Of a stretch of 64,000 nucleotides of DNA, positions 53,444 through 61,633 are shown piece by piece. The notes under the pieces are model-generated. The model was not told where the DNA came from and searched no databases. It saw only the letters and a program-made list of their open reading frames with translations. The position numbers and the translations under genes were made by a program. This DNA comes from Roseovarius sp. SCSIO 43702 (GTDB lineage: Bacteria > Pseudomonadota > Alphaproteobacteria > Rhodobacterales > Rhodobacteraceae), in the NCBI RefSeq assembly GCF_019599045.1, contig NZ_CP080623.1, positions 2,378,501 through 2,442,500 of the forward strand. Reading direction: 5' to 3'. Numbering within the stretch: position 1 is the first letter of the stretch; every line of letters begins with the position of its first letter.

Positions 53444-54766
53444 ATGAGCCACAGCCCCCTGACGCCCGGCATCGTCGCGAACCGGCTCGCACCCGAGGAC
53501 TACGCCGAGAACTTCTCGGATCTCCACCCGCCGCTCGACGCGCACGAGGCGATGGTCGCCGCCGATCGCTGCTATTTCTGCCACGACGCCCCTTGTGTCA
53601 CGGCCTGCCCCACCGATATCGACATCCCCCTCTTCATCCGCCAGATCGCCACCGGCACCCCCGAGGCTGCGGCGAAGACGATCCTGACCCAGAACATCCT
53701 GGGCGGCATGTGCGCCCGCGTCTGCCCCACCGAACAGCTCTGCGAAGAGGTCTGCGTGCGCGAGGTGGCCGAGGGAAAACCCGTCATCATCGGGCAGTTG
53801 CAGCGCTATGCCACCGATACGCTCATGGAACAGGGCATCCACCCCTTCACCCGCGCCGAGCCCACGGGCAAGCGCGTGGCGGTCGTGGGGGCCGGTCCGG
53901 CGGGGCTGGCCTGCGCCCATCGCCTTGCGATGCACGGCCACGACGTGACCCTCATGGACGCGCGCGAGAAGCCCGGCGGCCTCAACGAATACGGGATCGC
54001 CGCCTACAAGACCGTCGACGATTTCGCCACGTGCGAGGTCGAGTGGCTTCTGCAGATCGGCGGCATCACCCTGCGCACCGGCACGGCCCTCGGACGCGAC
54101 GTGACGCTCGAGGAACTGGCGGCCGACTACGACGCGGTTTTCCTCGGCCTCGGTCTCGGCGCCGTCAACGCGCTCGGACTCGAGAACGAGGACAAGGACG
54201 GCGTCCGGGATGCCGTTGATTTCATTGCGGAACTGCGCCAGGCCGACGATCTCGCCAAGCTTCCCATCGGGCGCGACGTGGTGGTCATCGGCGGCGGCAT
54301 GACCGCCATCGACGCCGCCGTGCAGGCGCGCGCGCTGGGCGCGCTCAACGTCACGCTGGTCTACCGCCGGGGCCGTGACCGCATGAACGCCAGCGTCTTC
54401 GAGCAGGACCTCGCCGCCGCCCGCGGCGTGCGCATCATCACCAACGCGCAGCCCGTGGCGATCCACGGCAACGGCGCCGTGCGCGAGATCGAGTTCGAAT
54501 ATACCGACGACGATCTCACCCCCACGGGCGAAACCGTGCGCCTGCCCGCGGACCAGGTTTTCAAGGCCATCGGCCAGACCCTCACCCGCGACAGCCTGCC
54601 CGAGCTCGACGGGCGCAAGATCAGGGTCGAAGGTCCGGGCCGCACCTCGCTCGACCGGGTCTGGGCCGGCGGCGATTGCGCGGCGGGCGGCGACGACCTG
54701 ACCGTCACGGCGGTCGCCGAAGGGCGCGACGCCGCGATGGACATCCATGCCAGGCTGATGGGCTGA
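53444..54766 (+). CDS. preT: NAD(P)-dependent dihydropyrimidine dehydrogenase subunit PreT
   Basis: A 440-aa flavin/iron-sulfur subunit. The N-terminal GltB/D-type domain has Cys clusters CYFCHDAPCVTACP and CARVCPTEQLCEEVC (two [4Fe-4S]); FAD and NAD sites are VAVVGAGPAGLACAHRLA and VVVIGGGMTAIDAA. It passes electrons from NAD(P)H to PreA to reduce uracil or thymine. ATG 53444 follows GGAG at 6 nt; ATG 53432 is less likely. It lies under a RutR-like operator and is followed by a DUF1428 remnant and preA. Confidence 0.95.
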   Translation: MSHSPLTPGIVANRLAPEDYAENFSDLHPPLDAHEAMVAADRCYFCHDAPCVTACPTDIDIPLFIRQIATGTPEAAAKTILTQNILGGMCARVCPTEQLCEEVCVREVAEGKPVIIGQLQRYATDTLMEQGIHPFTRAEPTGKRVAVVGAGPAGLACAHRLAMHGHDVTLMDAREKPGGLNEYGIAAYKTVDDFATCEVEWLLQIGGITLRTGTALGRDVTLEELAADYDAVFLGLGLGAVNALGLENEDKDGVRDAVDFIAELRQADDLAKLPIGRDVVVIGGGMTAIDAAVQARALGALNVTLVYRRGRDRMNASVFEQDLAAARGVRIITNAQPVAIHGNGAVREIEFEYTDDDLTPTGETVRLPADQVFKAIGQTLTRDSLPELDGRKIRVEGPGRTSLDRVWAGGDCAAGGDDLTVTAVAEGRDAAMDIHARLMG

Positions 54767-54803
54767 TGACCGGTCCGCGCGGCCCCAGAGACGAGGAAAC
54801 GCC

Positions 54804-54927
54804 ATGTATATCATGAGCTTCGTGGCCGCGGTTGATGAACGATCCGCGCCTGCGCGATCTGGGCGACATGCCCTTCGACGGCGCACGCATGATCTATGGC
54901 GGGTTCGAAACCCTCTTGGATGAATAG
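54804..54927 (+). pseudogene. DUF1428 (YbaA-like) gene with large internal deletion
   Basis: The first codons (from ATG 54804) give MYIMSFVAAV, like the start of DUF1428 proteins. After a junction near 54833 and a change of frame, codons 54835-54927 give NDPRLRDLGDMPFDGARMIY then GGFETLLDE and stop, the DUF1428 C-terminus. About 70 residues between are missing. A GAGGAAA ribosome-binding site survives upstream. It lies between preT and preA, so it was probably part of this operon before decay. Confidence 0.75.
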
Positions 54928-54937
54928 GAGGCCCCAA

Positions 54938-56239
54938 ATGGCTGATCTGACAACGACTTTCATCGGAATCACATCCCCCAACCCGTTCTGGCTGGCCTCC
55001 GCGCCACCGACGGACAAGGAATACAACGTCCGCCGCGCCTTCGAGGCCGGATGGGGCGGCGTGGTGTGGAAGACGCTGGGCGAGGATCCGCATGTGGTCA
55101 ACGTCAACGGCCCCCGTTACGGCGCGATCTGGGGCGCCGACCGGCGGCTCCTGGGGCTCAACAACATCGAGCTGATCACCGACCGCCCGCTTCAGACCAA
55201 TCTCGACGAGATGACGCGCGTGAAGAAGGACTATCCCGATCACACGATCATCGCGTCGCTCATGGTCCCGGTGAACGAGGACAGCTGGAAGAACATCCTG
55301 GGGCGCATCGCCGAAACCGGCTGCGACGGGGTCGAGCTCAATTTCGGCTGCCCCCACGGTATGAGCGAGCGCGGCATGGGCTCGGCGGTGGGCCAGGTGC
55401 CCGAGTACATCCAGCAGATCGCCGAATGGTGCAAGACCCATACCGACCTGCCGGTGATCGTGAAGCTCACCCCCAACATCACCGACATCCGCAAGCCCGC
55501 GCAGGCCGCCAAGGCCGGTGGCGCGGATGCGGTCAGCCTCATCAACACCATCAACTCGATCACCTCGGTCAACCTCGACGCATTCTCGCCCGAGCCGATG
55601 ATCGACGGGCAAGGCGCCCATGGCGGCTATTGCGGCCCGGCGGTCAAGCCCATCGCGCTCAACATGGTGGCCGAGATCGCCCGCGATCCCGAGACCGCCG
55701 GCCTGCCCATCTCCGGCATCGGCGGGATCACCACCTGGCGCGACGCGGCCGAATTCATGGCCCTGGGCGCGGGCAACGTGCAGGTCTGCACGGCGGCCAT
55801 GACCTATGGCTTCAAGATCGTACAGGAGATGATCTCGGGCCTGTCGCAATATCTTGACGAAAAGGGCTTTTCCTCGGTCGAGGAGCTTGTGGGCCGGGCC
55901 GTGCCGAAGGTCGTGAACTGGCAGGACCTCAACCTCAACTACGTGACCAAGGCCCGCATCGACCAGGATCTCTGCATCAAGTGCGGCCGCTGCTACGCCG
56001 CCTGCGAGGACACGTCGCACCAGGCCATTTCCATGAGCGAGGACCGCACTTTCGAGGTCATCGACGCCGAATGCGTGGCCTGCAATCTTTGCGTCAATGT
56101 CTGCCCGGTCGAGGACTGCATCACCATGACGGAACTGGAGCCGGGCCAGGTGGACGAACGCACCGGCAAGGTGGTCGAGAAGGAATATGCGAACTGGACA
56201 ACCCATCCCAACAACCCCGGCGCCTGCGCCGCCGAGTGA
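54938..56239 (+). CDS. preA: NAD(P)-dependent dihydropyrimidine dehydrogenase subunit PreA
   Basis: A 433-aa FMN/iron-sulfur catalytic subunit. A dihydroorotate-dehydrogenase-like TIM barrel (NPFWLASAPPT; ELNFGCPHGMSERGMGSAVG with the active-site Cys; VIVKLTPNITDI) is followed by a C-terminal ferredoxin domain with CIKCGRCYAACED and CVACNLCVNVCPVEDC. It reduces uracil and thymine to the dihydro forms. AGGAG lies 7 nt before the ATG, within the DUF1428 remnant's stop region. Confidence 0.96.
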   Translation: MADLTTTFIGITSPNPFWLASAPPTDKEYNVRRAFEAGWGGVVWKTLGEDPHVVNVNGPRYGAIWGADRRLLGLNNIELITDRPLQTNLDEMTRVKKDYPDHTIIASLMVPVNEDSWKNILGRIAETGCDGVELNFGCPHGMSERGMGSAVGQVPEYIQQIAEWCKTHTDLPVIVKLTPNITDIRKPAQAAKAGGADAVSLINTINSITSVNLDAFSPEPMIDGQGAHGGYCGPAVKPIALNMVAEIARDPETAGLPISGIGGITTWRDAAEFMALGAGNVQVCTAAMTYGFKIVQEMISGLSQYLDEKGFSSVEELVGRAVPKVVNWQDLNLNYVTKARIDQDLCIKCGRCYAACEDTSHQAISMSEDRTFEVIDAECVACNLCVNVCPVEDCITMTELEPGQVDERTGKVVEKEYANWTTHPNNPGACAAE

Positions 56240-56308
56240 TGGAGCGATCAGGCTACCCCCTCGGCGGTCGGTTCGACGCGGCCGCCGGCGCCCACCGTCA
56301 CCCTCGGA

Positions 56309-56926
56309 TCAGGGGGTGAGCATCCGGCGGTAGAGCGTGTCGAGGAACTGCGCCGCGCCGCCGAAACTGTCGGCGCCTTCCGTGAGGACGCTCACCTGCG
56401 CCTCGAAATCCGCGTAATGCTGCGTCGTGGCCCAGATCGAGAAGATCAGGTGCCGCGGATCGACCCGGGCGAGCCGCCCCTCCTCCATCCAGCGCTCGAA
56501 GAGCGACGCGGTGCGGTCGACAAGGGGCTTGAGCCCGCTCTGCAGATGCGGCCCCATGCGCGGTGCGCCCTGCAATATCTCGTTCGCGAAAAGCCTGCTT
56601 TCGCGCGGGTACTCCCGGCTCATCTCGAGCTTGCGGCCCACGTAGCGCAGGATCTCGTCGAGCGGTTCGCCCTCGGGGTCGATGTCATGCATCGGCGCAA
56701 GCCACGTCTCCATGAGGCGGCCCAGAAGCGTGACGTGAATCTCTTCCTTGTTCGCGAAATAGTAGAGGATATTGGGCTTGGACAGCCCCGCCTCCTCGGC
56801 GATCTGGTCGAGCGTCGCGCCACGGAACCCATGGGCCGCGAAGACCTCGAGCGCGGCGGACAAAATGCGCGCGCGGTTGCGGACCTGGATACGGCTCGGG
56901 CGGTTGCCGGACGTGGCGTGCTGCAT
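56309..56926 (-). CDS. TetR-family regulator, RutR-like
   Basis: A 205-aa repressor with an N-terminal TetR helix-turn-helix (ILSAALEVFAAHGFRGATLD, then QIAEEAGLSKPNILYYFANK) and a RutR-type C-terminal domain (WLAPMHDIDPEGEPLDEILR, WATTQHYADFEAQ). RutR of E. coli binds uracil and controls pyrimidine genes. It is divergent from the M20 hydrolase gene across a perfect operator-like palindrome, and lies inside the pyrimidine locus, so local control and autoregulation are likely. Confidence 0.88.
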   Translation of the reverse strand: MQHATSGNRPSRIQVRNRARILSAALEVFAAHGFRGATLDQIAEEAGLSKPNILYYFANKEEIHVTLLGRLMETWLAPMHDIDPEGEPLDEILRYVGRKLEMSREYPRESRLFANEILQGAPRMGPHLQSGLKPLVDRTASLFERWMEEGRLARVDPRHLIFSIWATTQHYADFEAQVSVLTEGADSFGGAAQFLDTLYRRMLTP

Positions 56927-57029
56927 GGTCGCTTGCGCTCTCGCTTTCCTCGTGCCAGATCAGCGTAGCGCCCCGGTCCGACAATCCCAACACGAAACTT
57001 GACTCTCGCGGTGGCGCCGTGGTCACATC

Positions 57030-57045
57030 TTTACCAAATGGTAAA
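57030..57045. promoter_or_regulatory. RutR-like operator between tetR and the hydrolase gene
   Basis: Perfect palindrome TTTACCA-AA-TGGTAAA in the divergent region, 104 bp from the TetR start and 21 bp from the hydrolase start. It is the best match of the three related sites and overlaps the expected promoter-to-RBS interval of the hydrolase. Confidence 0.75.
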
Positions 57046-57065
57046 ATCGAGACGGGAGGCCCAGC

Positions 57066-58316
57066 ATGTCAGCGCCAGGTGAGAATCTCAGGATCGACGG
57101 CGATCGCCTTTGGAACAGCCTCATGGAGATGGCCAGGATCGGCCCCGGGGTCGCCGGCGGCAACAACCGCCAGACCCTCACCGACGAGGACGCCGAGGGC
57201 CGCGCGCTTTTCCAGAGATGGTGCGAGGAGGCGGGCTGCAAGATGGGGCTCGACTCGCTCGGCAACATGTTCGCCGAAAGGCCCGGCACCGATCCCGATG
57301 CGCTTCCTGTCTACGTGGGCAGCCACCTCGACACGCAGCCCACGGGCGGCAAGTATGACGGCGTGCTCGGCGTTCTGGCCGGGCTGGAGCTCGTGCGCAC
57401 GCTTAACGATCTCGACATCAAGACGCGGCATCCTATCGTGGTCACGAACTGGACCAACGAGGAAGGCACACGCTTCGCCCCCGCCATGCTCGCCTCGGGC
57501 GTTTTTGCCGGAATGCACGAGCAGGACTGGGCCGAGGACCGGCGCGATGCGGACGGAAAACGTTTCGGCGACGAACTGGACCGCATCGGCTGGCGCGGCG
57601 ACGAGGAGGTCGGCGCGCGCAAGATGCACGCCTTCTTCGAGCTGCATATCGAACAGGGTCCGATCCTCGAGGCCGAGGGCAAGGATATCGGGATCGTCAC
57701 CCACGGCCAGGGCCTCATGTGGACGCAGGTGACCATCACCGGCAAGGACAGCCACACCGGCTCCACCCCCATGCCCATGCGCCGCGACGCGGGCCTCGGC
57801 ATGGCGCGGGTGCTCGAAAAGGTGAACGAGATCGCGCTCGACAACGCTCCCAACGCCGTGGGCGCCGCCGGCCATATCGAGGTCTTCCCCAACTCGCGCA
57901 ATGTCATCCCCGGCAAGGTCGTCTTTACCGTCGATTTCCGCTCGCCGGACAAGGAGGTCCTGGACGACATGGTCGCCAGGATGCGCGACGAGACGAAAAA
58001 GATATGCGATGATATGGGGTTGGGCGTCGAATTTGAAGTGGCAGGCGGCTTCGATCCCGTCACGTTCGACGAAGGCTGCGTCACCGCGCTACGCAACGCC
58101 GCCGAGCGCCTCGGCTACTCGCACCGCGACCTGGTGTCTGGGGCGGGCCACGACGCCTGCTGGATCAACCGCGTAGCGCCCACGGCGATGGTGATGTGCC
58201 CCTGCGTGGACGGGTTGAGCCACAACGAGGCCGAGGAGATCAGCAAGGACTGGGCCAAGGCCGGCGCGGACGTGCTCCTGCACGCGGTGGTGGAGACGGC
58301 GGGGATCGAGGGGTGA
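57066..58316 (+). CDS. M20-family N-carbamoyl amino acid hydrolase / beta-ureidopropionase
   Basis: A 416-aa zinc amidohydrolase with GSHLDTQPTGGKYDGVLG, NWTNEEGTRFAPAM and LHIEQGPILEAEG metal/catalytic motifs and the dimer-lid His in GAGHDACWINRVAPTAM. This HyuC/AmaB-type family hydrolyses N-carbamoyl-beta-alanine or N-carbamoyl amino acids; the position between preTA and dihydropyrimidinase points to beta-ureidopropionase, the last step to beta-alanine. GGGAGG precedes the ATG. Confidence 0.92.
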   Translation: MSAPGENLRIDGDRLWNSLMEMARIGPGVAGGNNRQTLTDEDAEGRALFQRWCEEAGCKMGLDSLGNMFAERPGTDPDALPVYVGSHLDTQPTGGKYDGVLGVLAGLELVRTLNDLDIKTRHPIVVTNWTNEEGTRFAPAMLASGVFAGMHEQDWAEDRRDADGKRFGDELDRIGWRGDEEVGARKMHAFFELHIEQGPILEAEGKDIGIVTHGQGLMWTQVTITGKDSHTGSTPMPMRRDAGLGMARVLEKVNEIALDNAPNAVGAAGHIEVFPNSRNVIPGKVVFTVDFRSPDKEVLDDMVARMRDETKKICDDMGLGVEFEVAGGFDPVTFDEGCVTALRNAAERLGYSHRDLVSGAGHDACWINRVAPTAMVMCPCVDGLSHNEAEEISKDWAKAGADVLLHAVVETAGIEG

Positions 58317-58333
58317 AGTTGCCCATGGAAACA

Positions 58334-58403
58334 CCCGTCCCGGGCTTGACCCGGGACCTCGTGGCCAAGCCGTGCAGAGGCCCCGGGTCAAGCCCGGGGC
58401 GGG
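58334..58403. repeat. Left inverted palindrome pair beside the GIY-YIG gene
   Basis: Two 27-bp arms, 58334-58360 and 58377-58403, are inverted copies with 25 of 27 bases matching, around a 16-nt loop. Each arm itself has the palindromic core CCCGGG-CTTGA-CCCGGG. The pair is of the BIME/REP type and can form a very stable hairpin. Confidence 0.85.
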
Positions 58404-58404
58404 A

Positions 58405-58420
58405 TTTACCATTTGGCAAT
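58405..58420. promoter_or_regulatory. RutR-like operator, degenerate copy
   Basis: TTTACCA-TT-TGGCAAT, with a perfect left half and two mismatches in the right half relative to the site at 57030. It abuts the left inverted palindrome and lies 23 bp before the GIY-YIG start. It may be the displaced operator of the dihydropyrimidinase gene. Confidence 0.5.
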
Positions 58421-58442
58421 CATATCGCGCCAACCCTCGCGC

Positions 58443-58727
58443 ATGACGCATTTCGTCTACATCATGGCCTCACGTCCCGGCGGCGCGCTCTATACAGGGC
58501 GCACCCGAAACCTGCGCAACCGGATCGAGGCTCATCGCGCGAGGCTCTCGCAGCATACGGCAAGATACCGTATCAAGACGCTCGTCTGGTTCGAAGCGCA
58601 CGAGGACTTCGAAACATCGCTCCGGCGCGAACGCGCCATCAAGAAATGGCGGCGCGGCTGGAAGATCGCACTGATCACCGAGAACAATCCCGGATGGCAG
58701 GACGTCACCGCGCACATCCCCGGCTAA
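58443..58727 (+). CDS. Small GIY-YIG nuclease-domain protein
   Basis: A 94-aa protein formed of a single GIY-YIG (URI-type) domain: FVYIMASRPGGALYTGRTRN supplies the two Tyr motifs and the first Arg, RIEAHRARLSQHTARY follows, and the Glu-bearing helix is SLRRERAIKKWRRGWK. It belongs to the short UPF0213-like group common in Alphaproteobacteria, activity mostly untested. It is flanked on both sides by large inverted palindromes and interrupts the hydrolase - dihydropyrimidinase gene order. No strong ribosome-binding site. Confidence 0.88.
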   Translation: MTHFVYIMASRPGGALYTGRTRNLRNRIEAHRARLSQHTARYRIKTLVWFEAHEDFETSLRRERAIKKWRRGWKIALITENNPGWQDVTAHIPG

Positions 58728-58736
58728 CGAAAACGC

Positions 58737-58823
58737 CCGCCCCGGACTTGATCCGGGGCCTCGCGGCCGCCACGCTTCGTGGCAGAACCGACGGCGAGGT
58801 CCCGGCTCGAGGCGGGGACGGGT
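58737..58823. repeat. Right inverted palindrome pair beside the GIY-YIG gene
   Basis: Arm 58737-58763 (core CCCCGGACTTGATCCGGGG) and inverted arm 58797-58823 (about 23 of 27 bases agreeing with the left-pair unit) enclose a 33-nt spacer that has its own CCACGCTTCGTGG hairpin. It is the same repeat family as 58334-58403. It ends 21 bp before the dihydropyrimidinase ATG. Confidence 0.8.
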
Positions 58824-58844
58824 GACGACAAGGAGGACCAACCA

Positions 58845-60308
58845 ATGACCACCAAAGTCATCAAGAACGGCACCGTCTGCACCGCCGACCGCACCTGGAA
58901 GGCGGACGTGTTGATCGAGGACGAGAAGATCAGGCAGATCGGCGAGGACCTGAAGGGCGACGAATATATCGACGCGGAGGGTGCCTATGTCATCCCCGGC
59001 GGCATCGACCCGCACACGCATCTCGAAATGCCCTTCATGGGCACCACCGCGGCCGAGACCTTCGAGACCGGCACATGGGCCGCGGCCTGTGGCGGCACGA
59101 CGATGCTCATCGACTTCTGCCTGCCTGGCGAGGACGGCTCGATCAAGAACGCCATCAACGAATGGCACCGCAAGTCCGCGCCGCAGATCTGCTCCGACAT
59201 CGGCTACCACATGGCCGTCACCGGCTGGAACGAGAGCGTCTTCAACGAGATGAAGGACGCGGTCGAGATGGGCGTCAACTCGTTCAAGCATTTCATGGCC
59301 TACAAGGGCGCGCTGATGATCGAGGATGACGAGATGTTCGCCTCCTTCAAGCGCTGCGCCGAGCTGGGCGCGCTGCCGATGGTTCATGCCGAGAACGGCG
59401 ATCTGGTGGCGGAAATGCAGGAGAAATACTTCAACCAGGGCATCACCGGCCCCGAGGGTCACGCCTATTCCCGCCCCCCCGAGTTCGAGGGCGAGGCGGC
59501 CAACCGCGCGATCTGCATCGCCGACGCGGCGGGCGTGCCGCTCTATATCGTGCATGTTTCCTGTGAACAGGCGCACGAGGCCATTCGCCGCGCGCGCCAA
59601 AAGGGCATGCGCGTCTATGGCGAGCCGCTCATCCAGTTCCTGACGCTCGACGAGAGCGAATATTTCAACAAGGACTGGGACCATGCCGCGCGACGCGTCA
59701 TGTCGCCGCCCTTCCGCTCGAAGGAGCATCAGGACGGGCTCTGGGCCGGGCTTCAGGCGGGCAGCCTGCAGGTGGTCGCCACCGATCACGCCGCCTTCTC
59801 GACCGAGCAGAAGCGCCGCGGACGCGACGATTTCCGCATCATCCCCAATGGCTCCAACGGGCTCGAGGAGCGGCTTCCGGTGCTCTGGACCACGGGGGTG
59901 GAAACAGGGCGCCTCACGCCGAACGAATTCGTCGCGGTCACTTCAACGAACGTCGCCAAGATATTGAATATCTACCCGAAAAAGGGCGCCATCGTGGAAG
60001 GCGCGGATGCCGATATCGTGGTGTGGGATCCCAAGATCACCAAGACGATCAGCCCCGCCAACCACCATTCGATCCTCGACTACAACGTCTTCGAGGGCTT
60101 CACCGTCACCGCCAACTCGCGCTACACCCTTTCGCGCGGCGAGGTGATCTGGGCCTGGGGCCAGAATTCGCAGCCCCAACCCGGCCGCGGCCGCTTCGTT
60201 CCCCGCCCGGCCTTCCCCTCGGCGCACGAGGCGCTGTCGAAGTGGAAGGCCCTCACCGCGCCCAAGATGATCGAGCGCGACCCGCTGAACATCCCGGCGG
60301 GGATTTGA
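58845..60308 (+). CDS. hydA: Dihydropyrimidinase (D-hydantoinase)
   Basis: A 487-aa amidohydrolase opening dihydrouracil/dihydrothymine rings. Metal ligands are in GIDPHTHLEMPFMG, the carboxylated Lys in SFKHFMAYKGAL, then HAENGD, IVHVSCEQAH and ATDHAAFS. Length and motifs are typical of dihydropyrimidinase. AGGAGG precedes the ATG. It is placed between PreTA and the ureidopropionase functionally, and is followed at 3 bp by the VOC protein. Confidence 0.95.
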   Translation: MTTKVIKNGTVCTADRTWKADVLIEDEKIRQIGEDLKGDEYIDAEGAYVIPGGIDPHTHLEMPFMGTTAAETFETGTWAAACGGTTMLIDFCLPGEDGSIKNAINEWHRKSAPQICSDIGYHMAVTGWNESVFNEMKDAVEMGVNSFKHFMAYKGALMIEDDEMFASFKRCAELGALPMVHAENGDLVAEMQEKYFNQGITGPEGHAYSRPPEFEGEAANRAICIADAAGVPLYIVHVSCEQAHEAIRRARQKGMRVYGEPLIQFLTLDESEYFNKDWDHAARRVMSPPFRSKEHQDGLWAGLQAGSLQVVATDHAAFSTEQKRRGRDDFRIIPNGSNGLEERLPVLWTTGVETGRLTPNEFVAVTSTNVAKILNIYPKKGAIVEGADADIVVWDPKITKTISPANHHSILDYNVFEGFTVTANSRYTLSRGEVIWAWGQNSQPQPGRGRFVPRPAFPSAHEALSKWKALTAPKMIERDPLNIPAGI

Positions 60309-60311
60309 GGC

Positions 60312-60728
60312 ATGACACCTGCCCGCCCCGGCATCCTCGAGACCGCGCTCTATGTCGATGACCTCGACGCGGCGGCGGGGTTTTACAGGGATGTCGTGGG
60401 CCTCGAGGAACATGTGCGGGTCGATGGCCGCCACGTCTTCCTGCGCTGCGAAGGCTCGATGCTCATGCTCTTCAACCCCGAGGCCACGCATCAGTCTTCG
60501 GACGGCAGGTTCCCCGTCCCGCCCCACGGCGCGCGAGGGCCGGGGCATGTGTGCTTTCGCGCGAGGCAAGGCGAGACGCAGGCCTGGGCCGACCATCTGG
60601 CCGCTCACGGCGTCGAGATCGAGGCCGATTTCGAATGGCCGAACGGCACCCGCTCCCTCTATGTCCGCGACCCTTCCGACAACTCGGTCGAGTTCGCCGA
60701 AGCCAGCCTATGGGATTTCGACACGTGA
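60312..60728 (+). CDS. VOC-family (glyoxalase/bleomycin-resistance-like) protein
   Basis: A 138-aa protein with one vicinal-oxygen-chelate module pair: ILETALYVDDLDAAAGFYRD, then GHVCFRARQGETQAWADHL and a terminal YVRDPSDNSVEFAEASLW with the metal-ligand Glu. Its location between dihydropyrimidinase and the ABC ATPase (GTGA overlap) suggests a role in this pathway, but the reaction is unknown. Confidence 0.88.
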   Translation: MTPARPGILETALYVDDLDAAAGFYRDVVGLEEHVRVDGRHVFLRCEGSMLMLFNPEATHQSSDGRFPVPPHGARGPGHVCFRARQGETQAWADHLAAHGVEIEADFEWPNGTRSLYVRDPSDNSVEFAEASLWDFDT

Positions 60729-61504
60729 CAGACCCGGTGATCTCCGCCAAGAACCTCTCGCTCACCTTCGAGACCAACGATGGTCCCGTCCACGCGCTCA
60801 AGGACGTGAGCCTTGACGTGAAACAGGGCGATTTCGTGAGCTTCATCGGCCCGTCGGGCTGTGGCAAGACGACCTTCCTGCGCTGCATGGCCGATCTCGA
60901 ACACCCGACCTCGGGCAGCATCACCGTGAACGGCAAGAGCGCGGCGGAGGCCCGCAAGGCGCGCGCCTACGGCTATGTCTTCCAGGCGGCGGGTCTCTAT
61001 CCGTGGCGCACCATCGGCGGCAACATCCGCCTGCCGCTCGAGATCATGGGCTATTCCAAGGCCGATCAGGCCGAGCGGGTCAAACGCGTGCTGGAACTGG
61101 TCGAGCTTGCGGGTTTCGAGAAGAAATTTCCTTGGCAACTCTCGGGCGGGATGCAGCAGCGCGCCTCGATCGCGCGCGCCCTCGCCTTCGATGCCGACAT
61201 CCTGCTCATGGACGAACCCTTCGGCGCGCTTGACGAGATCGTGCGCGACCACCTCAACGAACAGCTACTCCACCTCTGGCGCAGCACCAACAAGAGCATC
61301 TGCTTCGTCACCCATTCGATCCCCGAAGCGGTCTATCTCTCGACCCGCATCGTGGTGATGAGCCCCCGCCCCGGCCGCATCGCCGACGTGATCGAAAGCC
61401 CGCTGCCCCACGACCGCCCACTCGACATCCGCGACACGCCCGAATTCATCGAGATCGCCCATCGCGTCCGCGACGGGTTGCGTGCAGGGCACGGCGATGA
61501 CTGA
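60725..61504 (+). CDS. ABC transporter ATP-binding protein (SsuB/ThiZ-like)
   Basis: A 259-aa ATPase with Walker A GPSGCGKTT, signature LSGGMQQRASIARAL, Walker B ILLMDEPFGALD and H-loop VTHSIPEA, typical of nitrate/sulfonate/taurine-type importers. GTG 60725 overlaps the VOC gene's stop. It energises the two permeases downstream, with the NMT1-type binding protein. Confidence 0.94.
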   Translation: MTDPVISAKNLSLTFETNDGPVHALKDVSLDVKQGDFVSFIGPSGCGKTTFLRCMADLEHPTSGSITVNGKSAAEARKARAYGYVFQAAGLYPWRTIGGNIRLPLEIMGYSKADQAERVKRVLELVELAGFEKKFPWQLSGGMQQRASIARALAFDADILLMDEPFGALDEIVRDHLNEQLLHLWRSTNKSICFVTHSIPEAVYLSTRIVVMSPRPGRIADVIESPLPHDRPLDIRDTPEFIEIAHRVRDGLRAGHGDD

Positions 61505-61633
61505 GCGTCGCTGTATCCCGCACCCTGCCCGCCGCATGGACCGGCGGTTCACCGGTCTTTGCCTCTTCGGCCCTTACCGTGGCATCGCGAAAGAGCGGAA
61601 GCCCTTCATGAAAACGGGAAACGGAGCGCACCC

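Noticed and set aside
53417..56206. Very long open frame (929 codons) on the minus strand opposite preT and preA
   Set aside because: It is the GC-driven antisense of two well-recognised genes, is His/Asp/Val-rich without domains, and its composition follows the codon third positions of the plus-strand genes.
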